From positions 34,149-98,148 of the forward strand of contig CAMYIE010000009.1 of assembly GCA_947258405.1 (NCBI GenBank): 64,000 nucleotides of DNA, given 5' to 3'. The notes below the pieces were generated by a model. That model was not told where the DNA came from. It made no database searches and was given only the letters and a program-made list of their open reading frames with translations. Position numbers and translations under genes: made by a program. Positions 27,717 through 36,663 of this stretch are shown one piece after another. Within the stretch, counting starts at the first letter, position 1, and the number at the start of each line of letters is the position of its first letter. This DNA comes from an uncultured Eudoraea sp. (lineage in GTDB: Bacteria > Bacteroidota > Bacteroidia > Flavobacteriales > Flavobacteriaceae).

Positions 27717-28781
27717 ATGAAAAAGCATAATTTTAGCGCAGGACCTTGCATTCTGCCGCAGGAGGTAATGAAACAAGCCTCTGAAGCCGTTATCGAACTC
27801 AATGACATTGGATTATCGCTTATTGAGATTTCGCATCGTAGCAAGGATTTTGTCGACATCATGGAAAAGGCCAGGTCTCTTGCCCTGGAACTACTCGGAC
27901 TGGAAGGTAAAGGATATCGAGCACTCTATCTACAGGGTGGCGCCAGCCTGGAATTCCTGATGGTGGCCTATAATCTGCTGGAGACCAAAGCGGGCTATGT
28001 AAATACGGGCACCTGGAGTGATAAGGCGATAAAGGAAGCCAAGCTGATGGGCGAAGTACTAGAGGTTGCCTCTTCCAAGGATAAGAATTACAACTATATC
28101 CCCAAAGGGTTTATGATCCCTAACGATCTGGATTATCTCCATCTGACCTCTAATAATACCATCTTCGGGACTCAGATTAAGGAATTCCCTAAAACCAAGG
28201 TCCCTCTTGTCTGTGATATGAGTTCCGATATATTTTCCCGCCAGATAGATTTTTCACAATTCGACCTCATATACGCCGGCGCACAGAAAAACATGGGGCC
28301 TGCCGGAACAACCCTGGTAGTGGTTAAGGAAGACATATTGGGTCAGGTAAGTCGGAAAGTGCCGGCAATGTTGAATTACCAGGTACATATCTCAAAGGAC
28401 AGTATGTATAATACTCCTGCGGTTTTTCCGGTCTATGTATGTATGTTAACGCTACAATGGCTCAAGGATATGGGAGGTATTGCTGCAATCGAAGAGATCA
28501 ATGAGAAAAAGGCCAACTTGCTCTATTCGGAAATTGATTTGAACCCACTTTTTAATGGTTTTGCCAAAACCGAAGATCGCTCTAATATGAATGCCACTTT
28601 TACGCTGGCCGATGAAAATCTAAAAGACACTTTCGACAGCATGTGGAAAGCGGCCGGGATCAATGGATTAAGCGGGCACCGTTCGGTAGGCGGGTACCGT
28701 GCTTCCATGTACAATGCGCTTCCCCTTGAGAGTGTTGGAATACTGGTCGATGTGATGAGCGATTTGGAACGCAATGCATAG
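27717..28781 (+). CDS. serC: Phosphoserine aminotransferase
   Basis: 354 residues, standard class V PLP aminotransferase. The pyridoxal-phosphate Lys191 is in YAGAQKNMGPAG; the N-terminal HNFSAGPCILP, the LQGGAS loop at 72-77 and GLSGHRSVGGYRAS near the C-terminus are SerC hallmarks. It converts 3-phosphohydroxypyruvate and glutamate to phosphoserine and 2-oxoglutarate. serA follows after 36 nt, giving the classic serC-serA operon. Confidence 0.97.
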   Translation: MKKHNFSAGPCILPQEVMKQASEAVIELNDIGLSLIEISHRSKDFVDIMEKARSLALELLGLEGKGYRALYLQGGASLEFLMVAYNLLETKAGYVNTGTWSDKAIKEAKLMGEVLEVASSKDKNYNYIPKGFMIPNDLDYLHLTSNNTIFGTQIKEFPKTKVPLVCDMSSDIFSRQIDFSQFDLIYAGAQKNMGPAGTTLVVVKEDILGQVSRKVPAMLNYQVHISKDSMYNTPAVFPVYVCMLTLQWLKDMGGIAAIEEINEKKANLLYSEIDLNPLFNGFAKTEDRSNMNATFTLADENLKDTFDSMWKAAGINGLSGHRSVGGYRASMYNALPLESVGILVDVMSDLERNA

Positions 28782-28817
28782 AATAAGATAAATATTTTAA
28801 TTTAAAAAAGATATAAT

Positions 28818-29768
28818 ATGAAGATCTTAGCCAATGACGGGATCTCCAATAAAGGAATCACCACTCTGCAGAACGCCGGATTCCTGGTAGAGACCACTAA
28901 TGTGGCACAGGAGCAACTGGCGCAATACATAAACGAAAATAGTATTATAGGGTTGCTGGTACGAAGTGCTACGCAGGTAAGGAAGGAACTTATAGATGCC
29001 TGCCCGGAATTAAAACTTATCGGACGTGGTGGCGTAGGGATGGACAATATTGATGTGGAATATGCCCGCTCCAAGGGCTTGCACGTGATAAATACCCCGG
29101 CGGCTTCATCTGAGTCTGTAGCCGAATTGGTCTTTGCTCATTTATTTGGTTCAGTGCGATTTCTGCACGATGCCAACAGGAATATGCCACTGGAAGGCGA
29201 CAGCAACTTTAAGAAGTTGAAAAAACTATATGCCAAAGGTACTGAGCTAAGGGGAAAAACCCTTGGCATCCTCGGCTTTGGTCGGATCGGCCAGGCTACA
29301 GCACGTATTGCCCTGGGGATTGGTATGAAAGTCCAATATCACGATCCATTTATAGACGAAGCACAAATCGACCTGAGTTTTTACGATGGGCAGAAGATAA
29401 CTTTCGATTTTAAGAGCATTTCGAAGGAAGAACTGTTAAAATCTTCAGACCTGATTACCCTGCATGTTCCGGCCCAGGATCAATATGTTATCGGCAAAAA
29501 GGAATTCGACATTATGAAAGCGGGTGTTGGAATAATCAATGCTGCCCGAGGTGGCGTGGTAGATGAAAAGGCACTTGTAGAAATGCTCGAAAGCGGCAAA
29601 GTAGCTTTCGCCGGCCTCGATGTTTTTGAAACCGAACCCTCGCCTCAGATAAAAATTCTGATGCACCCAAAAGTATCCTTATCTCCCCATATTGGCGCCG
29701 CCACCGGGGAAGCCCAGGATCGTATTGGGGAAGAGCTGGCCAACCAGATCATTTCGCTTTTGAAATAA
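28818..29768 (+). CDS. serA: D-3-phosphoglycerate dehydrogenase (short form without ACT domain)
   Basis: 316 residues. NAD-binding GFGRIG at 153-158; RGGVVDEKAL and the catalytic His in LSPHIGAATGEAQDRI are present. The enzyme oxidises 3-phosphoglycerate to 3-phosphohydroxypyruvate, the first step of serine synthesis. It ends right after the catalytic domain, so it lacks the serine-binding ACT domain and should not be feedback-inhibited in the E. coli manner. The operon link with serC supports the substrate call over other 2-hydroxyacids. Confidence 0.93.
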   Translation: MKILANDGISNKGITTLQNAGFLVETTNVAQEQLAQYINENSIIGLLVRSATQVRKELIDACPELKLIGRGGVGMDNIDVEYARSKGLHVINTPAASSESVAELVFAHLFGSVRFLHDANRNMPLEGDSNFKKLKKLYAKGTELRGKTLGILGFGRIGQATARIALGIGMKVQYHDPFIDEAQIDLSFYDGQKITFDFKSISKEELLKSSDLITLHVPAQDQYVIGKKEFDIMKAGVGIINAARGGVVDEKALVEMLESGKVAFAGLDVFETEPSPQIKILMHPKVSLSPHIGAATGEAQDRIGEELANQIISLLK

Positions 29769-29785
29769 CCTTCCTATTAATCTGT

Positions 29786-30436
29786 TTAACGACTGCCCCA
29801 TTGGACGACGTAGTCTTCGAATAGTATACTGATTTTGCCTTGCCGTTCATCGGCCTGTAGGCTTTTCTGATCGATATCGGCATTTTTGGCTAAAAACCTT
29901 AGTGGGATCCTGATATCGGATACCGAGAGTATAACAACAACCTCGGATGGAAGGGCATTGGTTGGAGAATCATAAGAATACTCAACCGTAAATTCCCCAT
30001 TTTTCCTGGTACTGATCTCCGATCTTACAAGGCGTATGGCTTTGGGATCAACCATCAAAGTAGCAATCGAAAAATCGGCCTTTGGGCTTTCAGGAATCAC
30101 TCTGAATACCTCACAATCATGCCCCTGAATTTTTAGCTGACCAGTTCGAAGTGCGATATAGGGGTAGCGAAATAATTCCTCCAGGTTGAAATCCAGGCCT
30201 TTTTTAGGCACCATGATAAAAGATTCTGAGTCGATTTCCAGTTTTTTACCTTTTTCAAATCGTATTCGTGCTGTTTTGGCAGGCATATTCACATGCTCAA
30301 TATCCACATTGAGATGAACAGTTGCTTCGAAGGAATCAAGAGAATCGAGTTTAGCCTGCAGAGATATTAGCAGGCTATCCTGTTTCTGCGCTGAAAGGCT
30401 GATACATAAAAAGGAAAAAATCAGAGTCCACCTCAT
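29786..30436 (-). CDS. LolA-like outer-membrane lipoprotein carrier-fold protein
   Basis: 216 residues with a signal peptide (MRWTLIFSFLCISLSAQ). The mature protein has the long alternating beta-strand pattern of the LolA/LolB-like half-barrel (ATVHLNVDIEHVNMPAKTAR, IRFEKGKKLEIDSESFIMVP). In this phylum such proteins often carry lipids or lipoproteins across the periplasm, or only share the fold. It is the last gene of the exporter operon, with an ATGA overlap (30433-30436) with the permease. I infer a periplasmic partner role with the exporter, not the classical LolA role. Confidence 0.65.
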   Translation of the reverse strand: MRWTLIFSFLCISLSAQKQDSLLISLQAKLDSLDSFEATVHLNVDIEHVNMPAKTARIRFEKGKKLEIDSESFIMVPKKGLDFNLEELFRYPYIALRTGQLKIQGHDCEVFRVIPESPKADFSIATLMVDPKAIRLVRSEISTRKNGEFTVEYSYDSPTNALPSEVVVILSVSDIRIPLRFLAKNADIDQKSLQADERQGKISILFEDYVVQWGSR

Positions 30437-31266
30437 GGCTTAATATCTCGTTTGTTAAAAATCCAGATGCCTGTCAGGGCAAAAAGAATAGTATACCCGA
30501 ACAAAACAGCGTTCTTGATCCAAATTGTATTGAAGGGGATATCGTAATAGAAAAAATACTGCCAGCTATCGATCAGTTTCGGGAAAAAGTAGCTGTTCAA
30601 AACTGACCAACCAAAATCATATTTTAAAAGCATAGTGGTTACGATAAGAAAAAAGGCAGAAACGATCCAGGTAATGGTAGACTCGCGAAACAAGACTGCC
30701 AGGGTAAGCCCTGCAACAGCGTAGAACAGTGCAATAAAAATGCCTGATAGAAAAGCACCGAATAGTCGTCTAAGCGCTTCTCCTGATTCATAGAAGCTTA
30801 ATCCATCGAGGAAAACAACCAGGTCGCCACCGCCAAAAAAAATATAGGCAGATATAAAAGTTGCCATCATAAGAATCCCAACCAGTAAGATTGTAAAAAT
30901 AGCCGTTGCCAGATATTTACTGGTGATAAACTTCCATCTGGAGACAGGGTGCAATAACACTGCCTCCACAGTTCCATCTTTGTATTCCGTAGTTAGAAAT
31001 CCAGACACTACGACCATCAAAATCAGGGGTATATGAAACCATAATGAGTTAAGAACCAGATATATAATGAGGTTGGCATTGAGCAGATCACCCTGGAATT
31101 CAAATGAATCCTGGATATTTTTAAGCATGATATCGAGAAACCCTCTTCCCTGGAAAAATGCACTGACCATAATAAAAGCCACAAGCACTAGCACAGCTGC
31201 TAATCCATAGAAAGTCATGCGCTGCTTCCTTATTTTAAAAAGTTCAACTGCCAATAGTTCTTTCAT
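30433..31266 (-). CDS. ABC-2 type transporter permease
   Basis: 277 residues from the ATG at 31266. A longer in-frame start at 31329 would intrude on the ATPase gene, whereas 31266 gives an exact ATGA overlap. Six hydrophobic helices with the ABC-2/NosY-like order: a first helix at MTFYGLAAVLVLVAFIMVSA, a cytoplasmic stretch FLTTEYKDGTVEAVLLHP typical of this family, then further helices. Forms the membrane channel of an exporter with the ATPase at 31263. Substrate unknown. Confidence 0.88.
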   Translation of the reverse strand: MKELLAVELFKIRKQRMTFYGLAAVLVLVAFIMVSAFFQGRGFLDIMLKNIQDSFEFQGDLLNANLIIYLVLNSLWFHIPLILMVVVSGFLTTEYKDGTVEAVLLHPVSRWKFITSKYLATAIFTILLVGILMMATFISAYIFFGGGDLVVFLDGLSFYESGEALRRLFGAFLSGIFIALFYAVAGLTLAVLFRESTITWIVSAFFLIVTTMLLKYDFGWSVLNSYFFPKLIDSWQYFFYYDIPFNTIWIKNAVLFGYTILFALTGIWIFNKRDIKP

Positions 31267-32120
31267 GGAAATTCTTTTTGCAATAACAATTCCAGGCTGG
31301 TTTGTGGTATACAGGCCGAAACGGAGCATCCTTCTTCTATGATATTACAGATCACTGCTTCAATACCTTCTTTTCCGGGTATAACCAATGCATTTCCCTC
31401 TGATATCTCAGCTCCCAACTGCTTCAACGTATTGGATTGAAAAAATAAATCACCATAGATGCGATAACTTATGGAAGCCATGTGAAACAAGTCGGTTGCA
31501 TTACCCTGCCTTACGATCTCGCCCTGGTTAGCAATATACAGCTCATCACACAGATCGCCCAGATCATAAAGATTGTGTGAGGCGATCAAAACGGCTATGT
31601 TTTTTGTTCTGGCCAGTTCTCGAATCAGGTTTTGAAAAGATCGGTTTCCAAAAGGATCAAGTCCGGAAAAAGGTTCGTCGAGAATTATACATTCGGGATC
31701 ATTCATAAGCGATACAGCTAACCCAAGTCGCTGTTTCATTCCTGTTGAATAATATTTCACCGGATCGTCCCTTAAAGCATCAAGTCCTACCAGTTCCATT
31801 AATTCTTTATAATGCTCAATTCTGAGATCTATTTTCTGGAGTCTTGCGAAAACCCTTAAATTATCTCTGGCCGATAAATAGCCATAAAGGGCCGGTTTAT
31901 CAACAAAGCCACCCAAAGGCTTATTGCTGGTGGAGCAGACGGAAACAGTACCAGAATCGGGACGTATCAAATCAAAAATAATCCTGAAAAGTGTGGACTT
32001 TCCGGCGCCATTGGGGCCGATCAAACCATTGACTTTGCCTTTGTCACAACTTAGAGAGACCGATTTCAAGACCTGTCTCGAACCAAATGATTTGTTTATT
32101 TTATCGACATGAAGGATCAT
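31263..32120 (-). CDS. ABC transporter ATP-binding protein
   Basis: 285 residues. Walker A GPNGAGKS at 35-42; Walker B and D-loop IILDEPFSGLDP; the region before it (YYSTGMKQRLGLAVSL) is a variant of the LSGGQ signature, YSTGM, common in CcmA/NosF-type exporters. The ~70 residues after the nucleotide domain are likely regulatory. It pairs with the adjacent ABC-2 permease. Translationally coupled with both neighbours by 4-nt overlaps. Confidence 0.93.
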   Translation of the reverse strand: MILHVDKINKSFGSRQVLKSVSLSCDKGKVNGLIGPNGAGKSTLFRIIFDLIRPDSGTVSVCSTSNKPLGGFVDKPALYGYLSARDNLRVFARLQKIDLRIEHYKELMELVGLDALRDDPVKYYSTGMKQRLGLAVSLMNDPECIILDEPFSGLDPFGNRSFQNLIRELARTKNIAVLIASHNLYDLGDLCDELYIANQGEIVRQGNATDLFHMASISYRIYGDLFFQSNTLKQLGAEISEGNALVIPGKEGIEAVICNIIEEGCSVSACIPQTSLELLLQKEFP

Positions 32121-32659
32121 GAAAATCGCTCGAGTTGCAGTCTCCTGTAATCGATTTTAGAAACATAATTTTTTTCCAGGAAGGTCCGTTCCCAAAAAGC
32201 CTTTTTCACAAGAAAAAAAGGATCCCGAACCATAAAGTAAGGGATATAGTGGTACCACTTTACCCCATAGTCCTTGAAAAATCTGATAACCTCATTTTTC
32301 ATTCCGAGTTCTTCAGCCGCGACAATTGCAGCTGAGCGCTGACACTTTGAATTCAGGTAAAGGGAGGCGATACGATAAGAAAATCCGTGAATGAAAAACA
32401 GATCTTTTACTCTCTTATAATCCTGGAATCTCGACCAGCCATCCATAATAACCAATCCTATATGCACAAAGGAGAACACAAAACAAAAAGCCCAGAAAAC
32501 AATTGGTAGAATTGCTTCCGACTCTATAGCTCTTATTAATAAATACCAATAAATACATGATTCCAGAACAAAAAGCAAGAGAGACCAATGCAGAAGCTTT
32601 CCTACCCTCAGATATGACCTATAAAGCGGAGGTTGTTCGGGAAGATAGGGGATTTTCAT
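32117..32659 (-). CDS. Membrane protein, first gene of the exporter operon
   Basis: 180 residues from the ATG at 32659. A TTG 6 nt upstream is also in frame but less likely. Two hydrophobic helices at ~27-75 are followed by a basic, aromatic-rich cytoplasmic tail (GVKWYHYIPYFMVRDPFFLV). I know no named domain. It overlaps the ATPase gene by 4 nt (ATGA). Its conserved place before an ABC-2 pair suggests an accessory role in the exporter, which is inference. Confidence 0.72.
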   Translation of the reverse strand: MKIPYLPEQPPLYRSYLRVGKLLHWSLLLFVLESCIYWYLLIRAIESEAILPIVFWAFCFVFSFVHIGLVIMDGWSRFQDYKRVKDLFFIHGFSYRIASLYLNSKCQRSAAIVAAEELGMKNEVIRFFKDYGVKWYHYIPYFMVRDPFFLVKKAFWERTFLEKNYVSKIDYRRLQLERFS

Positions 32660-32662
32660 GCC

Positions 32663-32670
32663 CAAATATA
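32663..32670 (-). promoter_or_regulatory. -7 promoter element very close to the exporter operon start
   Basis: TATATTTG on the reverse strand ends only 3 nt before the ATG at 32659. With the usual 5-7 nt to the start site, transcription would begin at or just inside the start codon, that is, a leaderless mRNA. If this is the real promoter, it supports 32659, or a slightly later codon, as the start. Confidence 0.4.
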
Positions 32671-32807
32671 AGAATAATTGTTCCTCGGCTGCTCATTCAA
32701 TGGACCTGGTCGGATCAACTAACCAAAACCCGATTAATATTGCCAACCATCCGGCAATTCTGTCCCTTTTTCTTTATCTTCCACCGGTAAACTATAAAAA
32801 CACAACT

Positions 32808-33440
32808 ATGTCAGGATTATTAGATTTATTAAACAGTCCGGCCGGCCGGCAGGTGATTAGCGGAGTGGCCAGTCAGACCGGTGAATCGGAAAACAAGACG
32901 GCCGACGTACTTAGTATGGCTATGCCGTTGCTGCTTGGAGCAATGAAGAAAAATGTTTCCACTCCGGGTGGTGCAGAAGGTCTCATGAGCGCACTTTCCT
33001 CAAAACACAATGGCGGTATACTGGATAATCTGGGCGGACTTTTCGGAGGGGGTGTAGACAACTCTGTTATGGAAGATGGAGCTGGAATTTTAGGCCATGT
33101 CTTTGGAAACAAACAAAGCACTGTTGAGATGGCATTGAGTCAGAAGGCAGGAGTAGACTCAAGTACGATAGCCAGTATCCTAAAAATTGCAGCGCCTATT
33201 GTAATGGGATATCTAGGACGCGAAACAGCGCAGAACAATGTAAAAGATGCTTCCGGTATGAATAATTTGCTAGGAGGCCTTTTAGGTGGCCAGCCATCAC
33301 AGAACCAAAGCCTCATCACCACTCTTCTCGATGCTGATGGCGATGGAAGCATACTCGACGACGTTGCGGGAATGGTTATGGATGGTGGTAAAAAGAAAGG
33401 TGGAATAGGCGGTTTGCTGGGAGGATTGTTTGGCAAATAA
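32808..33440 (+). CDS. DUF937 family protein
   Basis: 210 residues from the ATG at 32808; an upstream in-frame extension to 32658 has no coding character. Very rich in Gly and hydrophobics. The N-terminal SGLLDLLNSPAGRQVISGVA and the central KAGVDSSTIASILKIAAPIV-MGYLGRE segments identify DUF937. The C-terminus is a Gly/Lys tail (KKKGGIGGLLGGLFGK). Cytoplasmic; the family's function is unknown. A strong terminator follows at 33478. Confidence 0.85.
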   Translation: MSGLLDLLNSPAGRQVISGVASQTGESENKTADVLSMAMPLLLGAMKKNVSTPGGAEGLMSALSSKHNGGILDNLGGLFGGGVDNSVMEDGAGILGHVFGNKQSTVEMALSQKAGVDSSTIASILKIAAPIVMGYLGRETAQNNVKDASGMNNLLGGLLGGQPSQNQSLITTLLDADGDGSILDDVAGMVMDGGKKKGGIGGLLGGLFGK

Positions 33441-33477
33441 AAAAGCCATCTAAACGGCTTAACACTATTTAACAATA

Positions 33478-33504
33478 CCGTCTGCTTTCGCAGGCGGTTT
33501 TTTT
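33478..33504 (+). terminator. Rho-independent terminator after the DUF937 gene
   Basis: Stem CCGTCTGC (33478-33485), loop TTTC, stem GCAGGCGG with one G-U pair, then seven T. It lies 38 nt after the stop codon. Confidence 0.85.
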
Positions 33505-33505
33505 G

Positions 33506-33519
33506 TATCTTATAAGATA
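33506..33519. promoter_or_regulatory. Perfect 14-bp palindrome before a lipoprotein gene
   Basis: TATCTTATAAGATA is a perfect inverted repeat, directly after a terminator and 12 nt before the ATG at 33532. It could be an operator or an RNA hairpin over the ribosome-binding region. AT-rich composition makes chance possible. Confidence 0.3.
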
Positions 33520-33531
33520 AAAGCAGTCGTT

Positions 33532-33987
33532 ATGAAATATTTTGTCCGCACCCTTATTACAGTCCTGATCACTTCTCTTGTTTTGTTATCCTGTGGTAGC
33601 TCAAAAAATCAGATCGACCTCAGCGAAGAAGAAAAAGCAGTATTTGAAAATGGTGATAAGGATACAGTTAAGATCGCAGATGCTGAAAGCAAATACGAAA
33701 TCCTTATCATCGAACCTGGTTTCTATAACTGGTTAAACAGCATTGCGCGGCCAGAAGGATATTATTCTCAACATTTTCTTGAAAACCGGAATGAACTTCT
33801 AGTACTCGAATGGAACCGCAGAGCAATGCTTCCCACCCAATACGATCCTCAGCTCTATATGTGGCAGATAAACTACGATCCCTGGGTTGATTATGGTTAT
33901 GATGTAAACTATAAACTCTACAATTATTTCGTCTACATACAAAGAAAGTATAATCAACGTTTGAGTCTCTTTGTGCCCAGAATTTAA
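33532..33987 (+). CDS. DUF6146-like lipoprotein
   Basis: 151 residues. Signal LVLLSC with the lipidated Cys at 21, then an acidic linker. The mature part is rich in Tyr, Trp and Asn (FYNWLNSIARPEGYYSQHFL, VNYKLYNYFVYIQRKYNQRL), a pattern I associate with the flavobacterial family DUF6146. Probably anchored to a membrane and facing the periplasm. Function unknown. The next gene, a DUF6787-like membrane protein, has its own promoter in the 29-nt gap. Confidence 0.72.
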   Translation: MKYFVRTLITVLITSLVLLSCGSSKNQIDLSEEEKAVFENGDKDTVKIADAESKYEILIIEPGFYNWLNSIARPEGYYSQHFLENRNELLVLEWNRRAMLPTQYDPQLYMWQINYDPWVDYGYDVNYKLYNYFVYIQRKYNQRLSLFVPRI

Positions 33988-33991
33988 ACCC

Positions 33992-33999
33992 TATATTTG
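33992..33999 (+). promoter_or_regulatory. -7 promoter element for the DUF6787-like gene
   Basis: TATATTTG, a perfect TAnnTTTG match, 17 nt before the ATG at 34017. Confidence 0.5.
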
Positions 34000-34016
34000 C
34001 TGCCGAATTAGCAATT

Positions 34017-34343
34017 ATGGACAAATTGAAACAGCGTTGGGGAATTGAGTCCAATTTTCAGCTCATTATAATCTTTATAGTTTTTGCGATTACGGGATCG
34101 GCCTCTGTTTATGTCGCCAAGCCCTTTTTGGTATGGATCGGGATGAATAAAGCCAGCTTCCCGGAGGTATGGTGGGGCCAATGGATGTATTGGCTGCTTA
34201 GGATTCTGCTTATCTTTCCTATTTATCAGGTGCTGTTACTGGTATTTGGATGGCTTTTTGGGCAGTTTACATTTTTTTGGGGGTTCGAAAAGAAGATGCT
34301 GAGCAGAATGGGTATAAATTATTTTAGGGAAGATGAGTCCTGA
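34017..34343 (+). CDS. DUF6787-like small membrane protein
   Basis: 108 residues with two membrane helices (~18-38 and ~60-85) and characteristic motifs MDKLKQRWGIESNFQLIIIF and WLFGQFTFFWGFEKKML. I recall this as DUF6787, formerly mislabelled as a diacylglyceryl transferase in some genomes; no catalytic residues of that enzyme are present. The C-terminus RMGINYF is cytoplasmic and basic. Its stop is 1 nt from the convergent gene's stop. Confidence 0.75.
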   Translation: MDKLKQRWGIESNFQLIIIFIVFAITGSASVYVAKPFLVWIGMNKASFPEVWWGQWMYWLLRILLIFPIYQVLLLVFGWLFGQFTFFWGFEKKMLSRMGINYFREDES

Positions 34344-34344
34344 C

Positions 34345-34641
34345 CTATTTTTTGAGCTCTTCTAATTGCCCGATTTCGGTTCTTTTCAATAAAAAGGTAT
34401 AAATCCACATCAGTGTAAAAGAGGGAAACCAATCCAATCCGGGCACCAATTCCTCTACAAAAGCAATGACCCCTGCTACCTGACCAATCCTTCCTTTGTA
34501 CATACGGGTCATTAACCAGGCCGCAACAGGTGCCCATATCAGGTCGAAGAACTCACCAATTCCGGGCAGGATAAAAGAAGACATGCCTATGGCATCGAAC
34601 AAAAGTCCCAGTATGAGATACTTTATTTTCTTTTCCTTCAT
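34345..34641 (-). CDS. Small membrane protein, unknown function
   Basis: 98 residues with about three short hydrophobic helices. Motifs KYLILGLLFDAIGMSSFILP and FIEE-like AFVEELVPGLDWFPSFTLMW are well defined, and the proline/glycine kinks suggest a compact membrane bundle. I recall similar small proteins in other Bacteroidetes without a function. It lies 29 nt downstream of folE on the same strand and may share its transcript. Confidence 0.65.
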   Translation of the reverse strand: MKEKKIKYLILGLLFDAIGMSSFILPGIGEFFDLIWAPVAAWLMTRMYKGRIGQVAGVIAFVEELVPGLDWFPSFTLMWIYTFLLKRTEIGQLEELKK

Positions 34642-34670
34642 ATAGTTTTAGTTGTTCTTTTACCGGTTGA

Positions 34671-35270
34671 TCAGTGTAAATCAGAACTTATCAGTTTTAG
34701 GAATTCGTTCCGAGTCTCAATAGTTTCGAACTGGCCTCTGAATCCGGAGGTTGTAGTGACCGAATTCTGTTTTTGTACACCGCGCATCATCATGCAAAGA
34801 TGTGCCGCCTCGATGACCACCGCAACTCCCTTGGGTTGGATTGTAGTATTAATGCACTCCAGGATATCCTGTGTAAGTCGTTCCTGAACTTGCAACCTGC
34901 GCGCAAATACATCAACTATCCTGGGAATCTTGCTCAACCCAACAATATATTTGTCGGGGATGTAGGCAACATGGGCTTTTCCATAAAATGGCAGCAAATG
35001 GTGTTCACATAGCGAATAGACTTCGATATCTTTTATAAGCACCATTTCGTCATAATCCTCTGCAAACATGGCACTTTTAAGGATTTCCACAGCATCTTGT
35101 TTATATCCCTGGGTGAGGAACAACATAGCTTTGGCAGCTCTTTCAGGGGTTTTAACCAACCCTTCTCTATCTAAATCCTCACCGATCTCATCAATGATTT
35201 TAGAATATCTTTCTTTTACTTCATTGGTGATCTCTATATTGTATTCTTCCAGTTGCCGATATGGAGCCAT
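34671..35270 (-). CDS. folE: GTP cyclohydrolase I
   Basis: 199 residues. Zinc ligands Cys88 and His91 ([20 protein letters not shown]) and Cys159 ([10 protein letters not shown]) identify the type I enzyme, and [20 protein letters not shown] is diagnostic. It converts GTP to 7,8-dihydroneopterin triphosphate, the first step of folate synthesis. The small membrane protein at 34345 follows; no other folate gene is present. Confidence 0.97.
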   Translation of the reverse strand: MAPYRQLEEYNIEITNEVKERYSKIIDEIGEDLDREGLVKTPERAAKAMLFLTQGYKQDAVEILKSAMFAEDYDEMVLIKDIEVYSLCEHHLLPFYGKAHVAYIPDKYIVGLSKIPRIVDVFARRLQVQERLTQDILECINTTIQPKGVAVVIEAAHLCMMMRGVQKQNSVTTTSGFRGQFETIETRNEFLKLISSDLH

Positions 35271-35441
35271 AATATACTTTATCTTTAATATTGGCTTTAA
35301 AGGTAATGCATTCGGGCTAAAATCCGAATATTAAACCCAAGCAGTACTTATCATCAAACCTTAATTTGCCAGGGAATTGCCATTGTAGGTATTTTGCAGA
35401 ATAAGGGGTAATGATTACTTTCACAGCCTAATAGCAGGGCG

Positions 35442-36113
35442 ATGATCAAAGCGACCAATATTGAAAAATCATTTGGAAATCTCAGGGTACTGAAAGGGGT
35501 TGACCTTCACATCGATAAAGGGGAAATTGTATCGATAGTGGGTGCGTCTGGTGCTGGAAAAACAACATTGCTACAAATTCTAGGTACGCTTGATGTTCCA
35601 TCTAATAAAAAGGAAAGCAGCCTTGAGATCAATGGAATAGCCGTTACCACTTTAAATGATAGGTCCTTAGCACGCTTTCGCAATCGGGAGGTAGGTTTTA
35701 TTTTTCAGTTCCATCAATTGCTTCCCGAATTTTCAGCCCTGGAAAACGTATGTATTCCTGCTTTTATCAAAAAGACGGCACGAGAAAAAGCTGAATCCCG
35801 TGCTTTGGAATTGCTCAATTTTTTAGGCCTGAAAGACAGGCAACATCATCGCCCGAATGAACTGTCGGGTGGTGAGCAACAGCGAGTAGCTGTGGCCAGA
35901 GCGCTTATTAACAATCCTTCAATAGTACTGGCCGATGAACCCAGCGGTAATCTCGATTCGGAAAGTGCAGATAATTTACATAGGTTGTTCTTTCAATTAA
36001 GGGACCAATTTGGTCAGACCTTCGTTATTGTTACCCATAATGAAGAGTTAGCAGATATGGCCGATCGAAAACTTACAATGATAGACGGTCAAATTGTAGA
36101 TGGAAACCTATAA
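35442..36113 (+). CDS. ABC transporter ATP-binding protein, LolD/MacB-like
   Basis: 223 residues. Walker A GASGAGKT at 34-41; signature [16 protein letters not shown]; Walker [30 protein letters not shown] is the typical LolD/MacB Q-loop segment. In Gram-negative bacteria this type powers lipoprotein release with LolC/E; here no permease is adjacent, so the partner must be encoded elsewhere. The downstream CPBP gene overlaps by 14 nt, so they are translationally coupled. Confidence 0.92.
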   Translation: MIKATNIEKSFGNLRVLKGVDLHIDKGEIVSIVGASGAGKTTLLQILGTLDVPSNKKESSLEINGIAVTTLNDRSLARFRNREVGFIFQFHQLLPEFSALENVCIPAFIKKTAREKAESRALELLNFLGLKDRQHHRPNELSGGEQQRVAVARALINNPSIVLADEPSGNLDSESADNLHRLFFQLRDQFGQTFVIVTHNEELADMADRKLTMIDGQIVDGNL

Positions 36114-36663
36114 GGATTTATTCCGATTCATCAGGAAACCGGTTTATGATCAGGTTGAACACCCGGATCTAAAAACCAGTTTATCACTGCTTGCGGCGTT
36201 ACTGGCCCTGTCACTTTTACTTAGTTTTAGCATAGCAATATTGCTATCAGTCCTGGAAAACATCACCGAACTGGAGCTGGGAGAACATGCGATCGACCAA
36301 CTGTTTGAACAATACAGTCCGGTTTTTATTCTTCTTGTAGTAGCTGTACTGGCACCGGTAATTGAAGAATTGATCTTTCGGGGACCATTATACCTTTTTA
36401 GGAAAAGTAACTATTTCGCCATCATCTTCTACTTAAGTACCTTTATTTTTGGGTTTTATCATATAACGAATTTCGAGCTCAGTCCGACTGTAATCTACTT
36501 CGCTCCTCTTCTTGTTTCCCCCCAATTATGTATAGGTTTTATTTTAGGCTATATCCGTGTAAAATTGGGCCTATTATGGGCTATATTGTTGCATTCTCTC
36601 TATAATATTGTCTTAGTAGGACCAGTTATTCTGGCTCGATATCTTGAAATTGCCATACCGTGA
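36100..36663 (+). CDS. CPBP family intramembrane metalloprotease
   Basis: 187 residues with about five membrane helices. The family's catalytic motifs are visible: EELIFRG at 89-95 (EExxxR), His121 in FGFYH, and H165-SLYN-169 (HxxxN). Such proteases process membrane or prenylated proteins, or act in bacteriocin immunity. Targets are unknown. It overlaps the LolD-like gene upstream by 14 nt and the TIGR02757 gene downstream by 4 nt (GTGA). Confidence 0.88.
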   Translation: METYKDLFRFIRKPVYDQVEHPDLKTSLSLLAALLALSLLLSFSIAILLSVLENITELELGEHAIDQLFEQYSPVFILLVVAVLAPVIEELIFRGPLYLFRKSNYFAIIFYLSTFIFGFYHITNFELSPTVIYFAPLLVSPQLCIGFILGYIRVKLGLLWAILLHSLYNIVLVGPVILARYLEIAIP

